Assembly: GCA_900766135.1 (NCBI GenBank)
Contig: CAAFUF010000052.1
Location: 1 to 64,000, forward strand
Direction of reading: 5' to 3'
Length of the DNA: 64,000 nt
Origin: Paenibacillaceae bacterium
Lineage (GTDB): Bacteria; Bacillota; Bacilli; Paenibacillales; Paenibacillaceae
A program made the position numbers and the translations under genes. Shown one piece after another: positions 16,854 to 25,689 of this stretch. Position 1 is the stretch's first letter, and each line of letters starts with the position of its first letter. The notes beneath the pieces were generated by a model. That model saw nothing but the letters and a program-made list of their open reading frames with translations, had not been told where the DNA came from and did not search any database.

Positions 16854-17375
16854 ATGGACAACATCAGCGTTACATCCCTGGTTTGGTTGTTTCTTGTGGC
16901 GTTCGTTATCCATGACATGGAGGAGATTATCTGGGTGGGGCCTTGGGCGAAGCGGAATCGGCATAAGGTTGCGGTTGCGGTCCCGCCGCGCATGAAGCGC
17001 TCGTTAATGCAGATGCTTAACATCACCAGCGGTCAATTTGCCGTGGCCGTGCTGTTAGAATTTATCGTCTTTGTTCCGTTTACGCTGATGGCGGCGGAGC
17101 AGGGAAGGTTCTTTATCTTTCTATCGTTTAACACGTTATTCTTCTTGCATGTGTTTACCCACGCGGCCCAGTCGTTGTATCTGAAAATGTACACGCCGGG
17201 CGTCGTCACCGCCGTCCTGATTGTACTTCCTTATTCGCTTTTGCTGTTTTACCGGGTACTCTCGGAGAAATTGGTTACCTGGGGAGAAATCCTGCTGAGC
17301 ATTCCGGTTGGGCTGCTTGTCGTGCCGCTGGTGCTGGTCGGCCACGAACTGGGCAAACGTTGGGTGAAATCTTAG
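16854..17375 (+). CDS. HXXEE-domain membrane protein
   Basis: 173 residues with four or five hydrophobic segments. The defining HxxEE motif is HDMEE at residues 20-24, and further conserved His residues occur in 'FFLHVFTHAAQSL' and near the end in 'VGHELGK', as in PF13787. The histidines and glutamates within membrane segments suggest a metal-binding or enzymatic membrane protein, but no member's function is established to my knowledge. GGAGG (16841-16845) lies eight bases before the ATG. A good terminator follows. Confidence 0.8.
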   Translation: MDNISVTSLVWLFLVAFVIHDMEEIIWVGPWAKRNRHKVAVAVPPRMKRSLMQMLNITSGQFAVAVLLEFIVFVPFTLMAAEQGRFFIFLSFNTLFFLHVFTHAAQSLYLKMYTPGVVTAVLIVLPYSLLLFYRVLSEKLVTWGEILLSIPVGLLVVPLVLVGHELGKRWVKS

Positions 17376-17422
17376 TGGCAATTGACTTAGAGAACTTCTT
17401 GCATACCTGTAAACTTCCCCCT

Positions 17423-17444
17423 CCGCCGTATAGGCGGTTTTTTT
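17423..17444 (+). terminator. Rho-independent terminator
   Basis: CCGCC-gtata-GGCGG followed by seven T residues; ends the HXXEE transcript. Confidence 0.85.
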
Positions 17445-17474
17445 GTGATGCATGCGCTCCTAGCGCAAAAGGAT

Positions 17475-17663
17475 GGATTATTGCAGAAATGCAGTTATTC
17501 GGCCGAGATGAAAGGTTTGGAATGGAATAGATGCAAATGTGCAGTTATTCCGCGGCAAATCTAGCGGTTTGGACGGGATGGTCGAAAATAACTGCAGAAT
17601 CGCATCTATTTCTTGATCTGAGACCAAAACAGGGGAAAATAGATGTAGTATTGCCGTTATTTG
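17475..17663. repeat. Intergenic repeat cluster, four copies of a ~27-bp unit
   Basis: Four related units share the pattern AATAGATGC-n6-TGCAGTTATT. Copies lie at 17475-17500 and 17524-17550 (forward), 17584-17612 (reverse) and 17634-17663 (forward, most diverged). Copies 2 and 3 form a long inverted repeat. Spacing is about 50 bases. The small open frames here are by-products. I associate this type of degenerate repeat with Paenibacillus intergenic DNA; the role is unknown. Confidence 0.6.
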
Positions 17664-17770
17664 AAGCGCAAGCCGGAAATCCAGCACGGGCGCTTACGAA
17701 AAAGGGAAAGGAAAGGACACTCGCAGTAGAACCGAAGGGGGATGGGGTGGAAAGTTTACGGCCCGCCTTC

Positions 17771-17817
17771 AGAGTCAGGTTCTAACCATATAGCAAGTTC
17801 AATTAGAACCTGACTCT
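17771..17817. repeat. Perfect 15-bp inverted repeat
   Basis: AGAGTCAGGTTCTAA (17771-17785) and TTAGAACCTGACTCT (17803-17817) pair without a mismatch around a 17-base spacer. No T tract follows. It could be a decayed element end, a transcript-stabilising hairpin or a protein site. Confidence 0.55.
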
Positions 17818-17884
17818 ATCTGCGGGTGGAACCCCCTACTCCTCCCTCCCCGTGCGTCCGACGTATGGGTTTTCACAACAAAGG

Positions 17885-17909
17885 ACCTCGCCAGTAGCGA
17901 GGTTTTTCT
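17885..17909 (+). terminator. Terminator-like hairpin upstream of the LacI gene
   Basis: ACCTCGC-cagta-GCGAGGT followed by TTTTTCTTG, with flanking AACAA/TTGTT extending the pairing. No gene lies directly upstream, so it is either left from a lost gene or insulates the regulator from readthrough. Confidence 0.7.
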
Positions 17910-17929
17910 TGTTGCCTGCAAAGGCAATG

Positions 17930-18026
17930 AAACTAGTTTACACAAAAAGGGACTCCGCGTAACCTTTCTTACCAAAATAACGCAAAACTAAACATTGGGG
18001 AAATATCCCAATGACAAAACTAGTTT
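17930..18026. promoter_or_regulatory. Promoter and twin operator AAACTAGTTT of the LacI-family gene
   Basis: Two copies of the palindrome AAACTAGTTT lie at 17930-17939 and 18017-18026, each continuing TTA/TTAA to the right, with centres 87 bp apart. The first overlaps a candidate -35 box TTTACA (17937-17942), which has a 17-base spacer to a weak -10 TAACCT (17960-17965). The second lies about 30 bases before the LacI start. LacI-family repressors bind such short palindromes, often in pairs with DNA looping, so autoregulation is the simplest reading. Confidence 0.6.
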
Positions 18027-18057
18027 AACATTTGGAATGGAAGTGGAGGAACAAGCA

Positions 18058-19080
18058 ATGACCAATATGAATGACGTGGCGAAAGCTGCAGGCGTGTCCA
18101 AAAGCACGGTGTCAAATGTGTTTAGCGGGAAACGGGCGATCAGTGAAGCGGTGCGGAAGAAAGTGTTGATTTCGGCCGAGCAGTTGAACTACCGGCCAAA
18201 CTATTTTGCCCGCAGCATGGTAACCAAAGAGACGCGGATCATCGGCGTCGTGATGGACAGCGAGAAAGTGAAATTCAGCCAATACAACATTTCGTTTATG
18301 AACGGGGTGTTGAAGGAATGTAACCGGCAAGGTTATCGTCTGTTGATCGATACGCTGGCCGACGATTACCGCCGGCAGGTGACGCAAATGACCTCGGAGC
18401 CGGTGGACGGGGAGATCATCCTCGATCCGATGGCGGTGGACCCCAGAATCAAGGAAAGAATGGCAAACCGGAGGTTGATGACGATTATCGGCAAGCCGCC
18501 GGCCCCTTTCGAATCGAAGCTGTGTTACGTCAACAACGATAACGTCCAGGCGGCGGAGACGGCTGCCGACTACCTGCTGTCGCTGGGCCACCGGAACATC
18601 CTTTTCCTGAACGCGGTGAGGAAGCACACGGTCAGCCAGGACCGCAAAGCCGGATATCTTCAGGCGTTCGCCAAAAGAGGATGGGAGCCGGACGGGCGGT
18701 TTACGGTGTTTCGCGACGAGTCCGTTCCTTCGGTAGAGTATGGATACGTTACCGCGAAAAAATATTTGCAGGCCGATCCGACCCTTACCGCCGTAATAGC
18801 CGATACCGACCAGATCGCGCAGGGCGTGTACCGCGCAGCGGCCGAGCTTGGGCTGACGATACCCGAAGATCTGTCGGTCATCGCGTTCAACAACAATACG
18901 GTATATCCGAATGAATTCAACCCGCCTCTAACCTGCATCGAACTGAACGGGGAAGTCCTGGGCCAGGAAGCGGCTAAGCTGTTAATCGAACAACTGCAGG
19001 CCAAGGAGCCGCTGGTGAAGCAGGTGATTATTCAGAGCCGATTGGCGGAACGGGCCTCCTGCGCCCCGGTTCTCCGCTAG
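18058..19080 (+). CDS. LacI-family transcriptional regulator
   Basis: 340 residues. The N-terminal HTH and hinge helix are canonical: MNDVAKAAGVSKSTVSNVFSGKRAISEAVRKKV. The rest is the periplasmic-binding-protein-like sensor (IIGVVMDSE, DGEIILDP, GHRNILFLN, ADTDQIAQGVYRAAAELG). The start at 18058 follows TGGAGGA (18044-18050); the frame extends upstream without a site. It precedes an oligopeptide-type ABC importer in the same direction by 106 bases and is the likely regulator of that operon. LacI proteins usually sense sugars or nucleosides, which hints that the importer carries an oligosaccharide, not a peptide. Confidence 0.88.
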   Translation: MTNMNDVAKAAGVSKSTVSNVFSGKRAISEAVRKKVLISAEQLNYRPNYFARSMVTKETRIIGVVMDSEKVKFSQYNISFMNGVLKECNRQGYRLLIDTLADDYRRQVTQMTSEPVDGEIILDPMAVDPRIKERMANRRLMTIIGKPPAPFESKLCYVNNDNVQAAETAADYLLSLGHRNILFLNAVRKHTVSQDRKAGYLQAFAKRGWEPDGRFTVFRDESVPSVEYGYVTAKKYLQADPTLTAVIADTDQIAQGVYRAAAELGLTIPEDLSVIAFNNNTVYPNEFNPPLTCIELNGEVLGQEAAKLLIEQLQAKEPLVKQVIIQSRLAERASCAPVLR

Positions 19081-19186
19081 GTTCGGAGGAGGCAACTACG
19101 GTTTTCCCGCCTGGTCCCTTCGCGTTAACCGGGGAGCAGCGTGAAAATACATAAAAGATCGATCAAGAGAGTGGAGGGAGATTGGT

Positions 19187-21169
19187 TTGCGGCAAAAGAT
19201 TTCGGTTCTAGGGATGGCGCTGGTGCTTCTCGCGGCTTTGTTGTCCGGCTGCTTCGGCGGCGGGGCACAGAACCGCAGCGGCGAAGCGGAGCAACAATCG
19301 GAGGGGACGGCCGCCCAAACGACGAGCGCGACGGCCGTATCGGCCGGAGCGACCGGTTTCAAAGAGGCGCCGATGCTGGTGGAGCTGGTAAAGGCGGGGA
19401 CGTTGAAGCCGGTAGACGAGCGCTTGCCTGAGAAGGAAGACGTCATGGTCGAGCCGGTTGCGGAGGAAATCGGAAAATACGGCGGTGAGTGGCATTACCC
19501 ATGGAACGGCCCGGATGATAAATGGGGGATCGGCATGGTAACCGAAGAAGCGATGTTCCGGTTCAAAGCAGACGGTTCCGGCGTGGAGCCGAATGTGGCG
19601 AAAGGCTACGACGTCAACGCCGATGCCACCGAATATACCATTTATCTCCGCAAGGGGATGAAGTGGTCGGACGGAGTACCGTTTACGGCGGACGACGTGG
19701 TGTTCTACTGGGAGCATATGTTGATTCCCGAAACGTTCGGAAAGGCGTTGTACGACTGCTACTACTCGGTAGATCCGGCGACGGGCGAAAAAGCGCGGGC
19801 GGAAGTTGCTAAAGTGGACGACTATACGGTGAAAGTCACGTTCAAACATCCGAACGTCATGTTCCTGGAACGCCTGGCGATTGACAACAAGTGGTTTTTT
19901 GCGCCGGCGCACTATTACAAGACGATCCTTCCGGAATTCATCGGCGAGGAGAAAGCGCTGGAAAAGGCAAAGGAATACGGTTTCGAGGACTTGAAGAACT
20001 TCGGCGTCTGGACGGGTTACTACTATTGGCTGTACCCGCAGCGTCCGACGCTGCGCCCGTGGGTTGCCGTGAACGACATGAACAGCGACCGGTTCATCAT
20101 GGAGCGCAACCCGTATTACTTCAAAACGGATGCGGAAGGCAATCAGTTGCCGTACCTTGACCGCATCGTGTTGACGAAGATGCAGGACAAGAGCCATAAG
20201 CTGCTGGAAACCATGGCCGGCAACGTGGAAGCCTCGACCTTTGATTTCACCGACTTTACGGTATTGAAGGAAAACGAGCAAAAGGGCGGCTATCGCGTCA
20301 TTCCTTGGACAACGCCGAGCTGGTCGAGCACGGGTGTGCAGCTCAATCAAACGACGAAGGATCCGAAATTGCGGAAGCTGTTCCAGGATATCCGGTTCCG
20401 CGAAGCGTTATCGATCGCCGTGGACCGTAAGGAAGTGTCCGAAATCATCACGAACGGCCTCGGCGAGCCAAGCCAGGCTTCCGTACCGGCAGGCCTGCCG
20501 AACGAACAGCCGGGCTGGTCGCAGCAGTGGACGGAGTACGACACCAACCGCGCCGAAGGGCTGCTCGACGAAATCGGCCTGAAATGGGATGCACAGAAGA
20601 AATTCCGCACCTTTGAGGATGGCTCCGATCTCACGTTAACCATCTATCAAGAGGATACGGCGGATAACGAGAAATTCATCGAGCTGGTCCGCAAATATTT
20701 CGAGACGATCGGCTTGAAAACCGACGTCAAGATCGTTGACCAAGGCAGCTTCTTCGACCTGAAATACGCCAACGAAATCCCGGTGACGGTCAAAACGGTT
20801 ACGGTCGTGAACGTCGCTTATCGTCCGGACGAACTCGTGCCGCTGCGGGTCATCACACCTTGGTTCGGACACTACGGCCTGTATTCGTCATCCCAGGGCA
20901 AAGAAGGCGTCCGGCCGGAGGGGGACGTCGCCAAGATTCTGGAATATTGGGATAAGGTCAAAGCCTCCAAGACCAAGGACGAAGTGCAGAAGTGGACGGA
21001 CGAAATCATCAAGCTGCATCAGAAAAACCAATGGGTCATCGGTTATACCGCGCCAACGCCGGTGTTGGTCGTGGCGAAAAACAATCTGAAAAACGTGCCG
21101 CAGCTGGTGTTTTCCGACGAATTCCGCGGTTTGGGACACGCGCATCCGGCGCAATTTTTCCTCGAATAA
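19187..21169 (+). CDS. ABC transporter substrate-binding lipoprotein (SBP_bac_5 family)
   Basis: 660 residues. Lipobox LLSGC places lipidation at Cys22, followed by a Ser/Thr/Ala-rich linker. The body matches the family 5 solute-binding fold of oligopeptide/dipeptide binding proteins: 'YTIYLRKGMKWSDGVPFTADDVVFYWEHM', 'RNPYYFKTD' and 'RFREALSIAVDRKEV'. At about 660 residues it is longer than DppA/OppA (about 540), as in the subgroup linked to oligosaccharides in Thermotoga-like operons. The start is TTG, seven bases after GGAGGGA (19173-19179). It heads the transporter set under the LacI gene. Confidence 0.88.
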   Translation: MRQKISVLGMALVLLAALLSGCFGGGAQNRSGEAEQQSEGTAAQTTSATAVSAGATGFKEAPMLVELVKAGTLKPVDERLPEKEDVMVEPVAEEIGKYGGEWHYPWNGPDDKWGIGMVTEEAMFRFKADGSGVEPNVAKGYDVNADATEYTIYLRKGMKWSDGVPFTADDVVFYWEHMLIPETFGKALYDCYYSVDPATGEKARAEVAKVDDYTVKVTFKHPNVMFLERLAIDNKWFFAPAHYYKTILPEFIGEEKALEKAKEYGFEDLKNFGVWTGYYYWLYPQRPTLRPWVAVNDMNSDRFIMERNPYYFKTDAEGNQLPYLDRIVLTKMQDKSHKLLETMAGNVEASTFDFTDFTVLKENEQKGGYRVIPWTTPSWSSTGVQLNQTTKDPKLRKLFQDIRFREALSIAVDRKEVSEIITNGLGEPSQASVPAGLPNEQPGWSQQWTEYDTNRAEGLLDEIGLKWDAQKKFRTFEDGSDLTLTIYQEDTADNEKFIELVRKYFETIGLKTDVKIVDQGSFFDLKYANEIPVTVKTVTVVNVAYRPDELVPLRVITPWFGHYGLYSSSQGKEGVRPEGDVAKILEYWDKVKASKTKDEVQKWTDEIIKLHQKNQWVIGYTAPTPVLVVAKNNLKNVPQLVFSDEFRGLGHAHPAQFFLE

Positions 21170-21297
21170 CCGGCATCCGTCATTATAAACGCTCGAAGGG
21201 AGCCCGGCGAATTGGAGCCTGGGCGAACGATTTGCGCCTGCCGTCGGGTTCCCCTTCCGAGCCGTTGCAGCGACTGACCGAAAGGAGCCAACGCTTA

Positions 21298-22296
21298 ATG
21301 GTACGATACATAACACGCCGAACGCTGGTGATGATTCCCGTGGCGCTTGTCGTCTCCATGATCGTGTTTTTCATCATCCAACTTCCGCCGGGCGACTTCA
21401 TCAGCGGGTACGCCGCCAAGATGTCCACCAGCGGGGAGATCATGGACGCTCAGGCGCTGGCCCAACTGCGCGAAGCTTACGGCCTGGACCAGCCTTGGTA
21501 CTCCCAGTACTTCACCTGGATCGCGGGCATTCTTACCGAAGGCGACTTCGGCTATTCCCTAAGCTACAACCGTCCGGTCGCCGACATTATCGGGCAGTAT
21601 ATGGGCATTACACTGCTCGTCTCGATCTTTACGATGCTGTTTACGTACCTCATTGCGATTCCGATCGGCGTGCTTAGCGCGGTTAAGCAATACTCCTGGT
21701 TCGATTATTTATCGACCGGGATTGGATTTCTCGGCATGGCGACGCCGAATTTCCTGTTCGCCATCCTTCTGATGTTCCTGTCGTTCCGCTGGTGGGGCGA
21801 CCCGATGCTTGGCCTGTTTTCCCCGGAATTCGCGGAAGCGCCGTGGACCTATGCCAAGTGGCTGGATTTACTTAAGCATATGATCATTCCGGTCATCGTG
21901 ATCGGAACTTCCAATACTTGCGAACTGATTCGCGTCATGCGCGGCCAGATGCTCGACGAAATGACGAAACCTCACATCGTTACGGCCCGGGCCAAGGGAT
22001 TGCCGGAATGGCGCATTCTGGTGAAATATTCGATGCGGGCGGCGATAAATCCGGTGGTCAGTACGATCGGCTGGTCGCTGACGACGATATTCACCGGATC
22101 GACGATCACCGCGATCGTACTGAACCTGCCGACCCAGGGTCCGGTCATGCACAAAGCGCTGCTAAGCCAAGACATGTACCTGGCCGGGAGCTGGTTGCTG
22201 CTGATGGCGGTGTTCACTTTGCTCGGAACATTGATTTCCGACATTTTACTGGCTTTGCTGGACCCGCGTATTCGGCTGGAACGGAAGGGGGCTTAG
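21298..22296 (+). CDS. ABC transporter permease, DppB/OppB type
   Basis: 332 residues, six membrane segments. 'MVRYITRRTLVMIPVALVVSMIVFFI' is the usual start and 'PHIVTARAKGLPEWRILVKYSMRAA' the cytoplasmic EAA loop that contacts the ATPases. The start at 21298 follows AAAGGAG (21281-21287); the frame is open further upstream inside the binding-protein gene but is not coding there. It is followed three bases later by the second permease. Confidence 0.9.
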   Translation: MVRYITRRTLVMIPVALVVSMIVFFIIQLPPGDFISGYAAKMSTSGEIMDAQALAQLREAYGLDQPWYSQYFTWIAGILTEGDFGYSLSYNRPVADIIGQYMGITLLVSIFTMLFTYLIAIPIGVLSAVKQYSWFDYLSTGIGFLGMATPNFLFAILLMFLSFRWWGDPMLGLFSPEFAEAPWTYAKWLDLLKHMIIPVIVIGTSNTCELIRVMRGQMLDEMTKPHIVTARAKGLPEWRILVKYSMRAAINPVVSTIGWSLTTIFTGSTITAIVLNLPTQGPVMHKALLSQDMYLAGSWLLLMAVFTLLGTLISDILLALLDPRIRLERKGA

Positions 22297-22299
22297 CGC

Positions 22300-23526
22300 A
22301 TGGTATCGCAGGCGAAAGCGCTGATCCGCCGGTTTCGGAGCGCCCGCGCCGTACGCGCGGCGAAGCCGGACCAGGCGGCATCCCATTGGCGCCTCATGTA
22401 CCGCGAATTAAAGCGGCATAAGCTGGCGCGCATTAGCGCGGCCATCTTGGCGATGATGTACGCCGTCGCTTTATTCGCTCCTTTCATTGCACCTCAGGGT
22501 CTGGGAAGTTACAGCAGCGAATACATGAACAGCCAACCAACCGCGATCCGCTTCGTCGACGCGGAGGGGAAATTCCACCTGCAGCCGTTCGTGTACGGCC
22601 TCAAATCCGAGCGCGATCCGGAAACGCTGCGCAAGCGGTTTGTGGAAGATCCGGCACAGCGGTTTCCGATCCGGCTGTTCGTGCGCGGCGAAGAATATAC
22701 GTTTCTCGGCTTGTTCCGGGCGAATGTGCATTTGTTCGGCGTCGACGAACCGGGACGGATCTTCCTGTTCGGTACGGACGGCATGGGCCGCGACCTGTTC
22801 TCGCGGGTCGTGCTCGGCAGCCAGGTATCGCTGACCGTCCCGCTCGTCGGCGTGTCGATCAGCTTCGTGCTGGGACTCCTGATCGGCGGCATTTCGGGGT
22901 ATGCGGGCGGACGGGTCGACGCGCTGATTCAGCGCTTCATCGATATCGTCCGCTCCTTTCCGACGCTGCCGCTCTGGATGGCGCTGGCCGCGGCGATTCC
23001 GCCGCGGGTTGGCGTGATCGAAATGTTCTTCTACATTACGATCATCATGGCGTTCATTGAATGGACCGGCCTGGCACGGGTGGTGCGCAGCAAATTCATC
23101 GCCTTGCGGTCCGAGGATTACGTCACCGCCGCCAAGATCGCCGGCGTCGGCGACTTGAAGATCATCTTCGTGCATTTGGTGCCGGGCTTTATCAGCTACT
23201 TGGTCGTGGCCGCCACGCTGGCCATCCCCGGCATGATCATCGGCGAAACGGCGATGAGCTTCCTCGGACTCGGCATCCGTTCGCCCGCGACAAGTTGGGG
23301 CGTTCTGATGCAGGAAGCGCAGCAGATCGAGAACGTGGCGCTGTATCCCTGGAAGCTGATTCCGCTCCTCTTCGTCATCGTTGCTGTTCTGGCGTTCAAT
23401 TTCTTCGGCGACGGCTTGCGCGATGCGGCGGACCCGTACAGCCACGACAGCGTATTGAAATCGGGCAAAGGAAAGGAGAAGCGGAAATGGTTCAACCGGA
23501 GCAAGAGCACGCCGATGTCAATGTAG
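22300..23526 (+). CDS. ABC transporter permease, DppC/OppC type, with an enlarged external loop
   Basis: 408 residues. After TM1 (about residues 40-65) there is an extra external segment of about 85 residues (TAIRFVDAEGKFHLQPFVYG...), then the canonical 'FGTDGMGRDLFSRVVLGSQVSL'. The EAA loop is 'SEDYVTAAKIAGVGDLKIIFVHLVPG'. Such an insert is seen in a subset of OppC-like permeases and may help dock the long binding protein. The C-terminal tail is basic. Its last 40 bases overlap the next gene if that gene's first ATG is used. Confidence 0.88.
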   Translation: MVSQAKALIRRFRSARAVRAAKPDQAASHWRLMYRELKRHKLARISAAILAMMYAVALFAPFIAPQGLGSYSSEYMNSQPTAIRFVDAEGKFHLQPFVYGLKSERDPETLRKRFVEDPAQRFPIRLFVRGEEYTFLGLFRANVHLFGVDEPGRIFLFGTDGMGRDLFSRVVLGSQVSLTVPLVGVSISFVLGLLIGGISGYAGGRVDALIQRFIDIVRSFPTLPLWMALAAAIPPRVGVIEMFFYITIIMAFIEWTGLARVVRSKFIALRSEDYVTAAKIAGVGDLKIIFVHLVPGFISYLVVAATLAIPGMIIGETAMSFLGLGIRSPATSWGVLMQEAQQIENVALYPWKLIPLLFVIVAVLAFNFFGDGLRDAADPYSHDSVLKSGKGKEKRKWFNRSKSTPMSM

Positions 23527-24668
23527 CCGGGAAGCGCCAAGGGGAGGAAAGGCGTAACTTAGGGATGCCGGAGCCGCCGATGCTGGAGGTGAAGGAGCTG
23601 CGCGTCGGCTTTCGTACGCCGGCCGGCGTCGTGCAGGCCGTCGGCGGCGTCGACCTGACGCTTGGCCGCGGCCGGACGTTGGCGCTCGTCGGCGAGTCCG
23701 GCTGCGGGAAAAGCGTCACGGGCCGGGCTCTGCTGGCGCTGACGCCGAAGCATGCCGAAATCGCCGGGGAGATCTGGCTGACGCCGCCGTATAACGCCGA
23801 TGAGGCGGGCATAACGCAGTCCCTTGCCGCTGGCACACCCATCGGCATTCGCCGGGGCCGCTTCGATCTGCTGCGGTTGAAGCCGGGCAGCAAGGAGCTG
23901 CGCGCCGTACGCGGCGGCATGGCGTCGATGATCTTCCAGGAGCCGATGACCGCGCTGTCGCCGCTGCATACGGTCGGCGATCAGATCATGGAGAACGTGC
24001 TGCTGCACCGCACTCGAAACCGCAAGGAAGCCGAGGGGATCGCCCTTGACATGATGGAGCGGGTCGGCATCGGCAACGCCAAGCAGCGGCTTCGCCAATA
24101 CCCCCACGAGTTCTCCGGCGGGATGCGGCAGCGGGTCATGATCGCCATGGCATTGTCGTGCCGTCCGTCCCTGCTGATCGCCGATGAGCCGACGACCGCG
24201 TTGGACGTGACGATCCAGGCACAAGTGCTGGAGCTCATGAAACAGCTGCAGCGGGAATTCGGCATGGCGATCCTGTTCATCACGCACGACCTCGGCGTCG
24301 TAGCGGAGACGGCGGACGAGGTGGCCGTCATGTATTTAGGCCGCATCGTCGAGCGCGCTCCGGTTAAGGAGCTGTTCCGGAATCCGAAACATCCCTACAC
24401 GCGAGGACTGCTGCGCTCCGTGCCGCGGATCGGCAGCGCGAAAGCGCGGCTTGCTTCGATCGAAGGCACGGTGCCGCTGCCGCTAGGTTTGCCGCCGATG
24501 TGCGGCTTCTACGACCGATGCGCCGAACGGATCGAAGGCGTCTGTAACCGGCAGCACGTGCCGGAGACGACGGTAGCCGAAGGCCATCAGGTCCGCTGCT
24601 TTCTATACGGCGGGGAAGAGGGCAGCGAAAAGGAACGAATCCGGGAGGAGGGGATCCGCCATGTCTGA
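23487..24668 (+). CDS. ABC transporter ATP-binding protein, DppD/OppD type
   Basis: 393 residues. Walker A is GESGCGKS, the signature is SGGMRQR, Walker B is LLIADEPTTALD and the H-loop is ITHDLG. The C-terminal oligopeptide-transporter extension has CGFYDRC...C, which in this family may hold an Fe-S cluster. The ATG at 23487 has AAAGGAG eight bases upstream but gives a 40-base overlap; an ATG at 23565 would give 367 residues and starts closer to the conserved fold. The longer form has an unusual 26-residue hydrophilic lead. Confidence 0.88.
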   Translation: MVQPEQEHADVNVAGKRQGEERRNLGMPEPPMLEVKELRVGFRTPAGVVQAVGGVDLTLGRGRTLALVGESGCGKSVTGRALLALTPKHAEIAGEIWLTPPYNADEAGITQSLAAGTPIGIRRGRFDLLRLKPGSKELRAVRGGMASMIFQEPMTALSPLHTVGDQIMENVLLHRTRNRKEAEGIALDMMERVGIGNAKQRLRQYPHEFSGGMRQRVMIAMALSCRPSLLIADEPTTALDVTIQAQVLELMKQLQREFGMAILFITHDLGVVAETADEVAVMYLGRIVERAPVKELFRNPKHPYTRGLLRSVPRIGSAKARLASIEGTVPLPLGLPPMCGFYDRCAERIEGVCNRQHVPETTVAEGHQVRCFLYGGEEGSEKERIREEGIRHV

Positions 24669-25689
24669 CGTACTGCTGCGGGTAGAGCAGCTGTCCAAAC
24701 GGTATCCCGGGTCACGCAAGTCATCGCCCGTACGCGCCGTCGAGGACGTCTCGTTTGAAGTGAACCGCGGCGAAGTGTTTAGCCTGGTCGGTGAATCCGG
24801 CTGCGGAAAAACGACGCTTGGCCGCTGCATCGCCCGCGGACTGGAAGCCAGCTCCGGACGGGTGTTGTACACAACCGAAGGCGGCGAAACGATCGATTTC
24901 CTGTCGGCGGATAAAGCGGATTTCAGACGGATCCGCAAGGAGATCCAGCTTATTTTTCAGGATCCGTATTCGTCGCTGAACCCGCGCATGACCGTCTTCG
25001 ATATTATCAGCGAACCGCTCCGCGCCAATTTCAAGCTCAGCCGCCGCGAGCTGGAAGAACGGGTGACGGCCATCGCCGAACAAACCGGCTTGAATCCGGC
25101 CTATCTTCGCCGGTATCCTCACGCCTTCTCCGGCGGGCAGCGCCAGAGGATCGGCATCGCCCGCGCCCTGGTCACTGAACCGAAGCTGGTCATCTGCGAT
25201 GAAGCGGTGTCCGCGCTCGATGTATCGATCCAGGCGCAAATCATCAATTTGCTGAAGGATCTGCAGCAGCAGCTCGGAATGACGTACATCTTCATCTCCC
25301 ACGATTTGTCCGTCGTCGAGCATATTTCCGACCGGGTCGCCGTGATGTACTTGGGCCGGATCGTGGAACTGGCGCCGAAGGAGGCGTTGTTCGCGCGCCC
25401 TATGCATCCGTATACGGAGTCGCTGCTCTCGGCGGTGCCGATTCCCGATCCGGACGGCAAACGCGAGCGGATTCTGCTCGAAGGCGAGGTGCCGAATCCG
25501 GCCCATCCTCCGTCCGGTTGTCCGTTCCATCCTCGCTGCCGTTTCCGGACGGAGCGCTGCGCCGCTGAGATCCCGGTGCTTCGGGAAGCCTCAGCGGGAC
25601 GTTTAACCGCGTGCCATTACGCTGCAGAACTTGATTTGAAGGGAGCTCCGCGCGAGGGGGCCGACTTGAAGGAGGAAGTCATGTTATGA
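24661..25689 (+). CDS. ABC transporter ATP-binding protein, DppF/OppF type
   Basis: 342 residues. Walker A is GESGCGKTT, the signature is SGGQRQR, Walker B is LVICDEAVSALD and the H-loop is ISHDLS, with the terminal 'GCPFHPRCRFRTERC' cysteine cluster. It pairs with the preceding ATPase as the second subunit. The ATG overlaps the upstream gene by eight bases, and GAGGAGGGG (24645-24653) precedes it. Confidence 0.9.
   Translation: MSDVLLRVEQLSKRYPGSRKSSPVRAVEDVSFEVNRGEVFSLVGESGCGKTTLGRCIARGLEASSGRVLYTTEGGETIDFLSADKADFRRIRKEIQLIFQDPYSSLNPRMTVFDIISEPLRANFKLSRRELEERVTAIAEQTGLNPAYLRRYPHAFSGGQRQRIGIARALVTEPKLVICDEAVSALDVSIQAQIINLLKDLQQQLGMTYIFISHDLSVVEHISDRVAVMYLGRIVELAPKEALFARPMHPYTESLLSAVPIPDPDGKRERILLEGEVPNPAHPPSGCPFHPRCRFRTERCAAEIPVLREASAGRLTACHYAAELDLKGAPREGADLKEEVML

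Noticed and set aside
17821..17909. GGGTGGAACC followed by a terminator-like hairpin, resembling the T-box antiterminator end
   Set aside because: The rest of a T-box (stem I, specifier loop, AG bulge) is not visible upstream, where the degenerate repeats lie, and the downstream gene is a LacI regulator, not an amino-acid gene.
20992..21297. Upstream extension of the first permease frame into the binding-protein gene
   Set aside because: The conserved start MVRYITRR at 21298 has its own AAAGGAG site; the extension is read-through in a used gene's other frame.
22471..23445. Long minus-strand frame opposite the second ABC permease (324 codons)
   Set aside because: Low-complexity charged translation (many His, Asp and Arg), typical of an antisense shadow; the plus strand encodes a clear permease.
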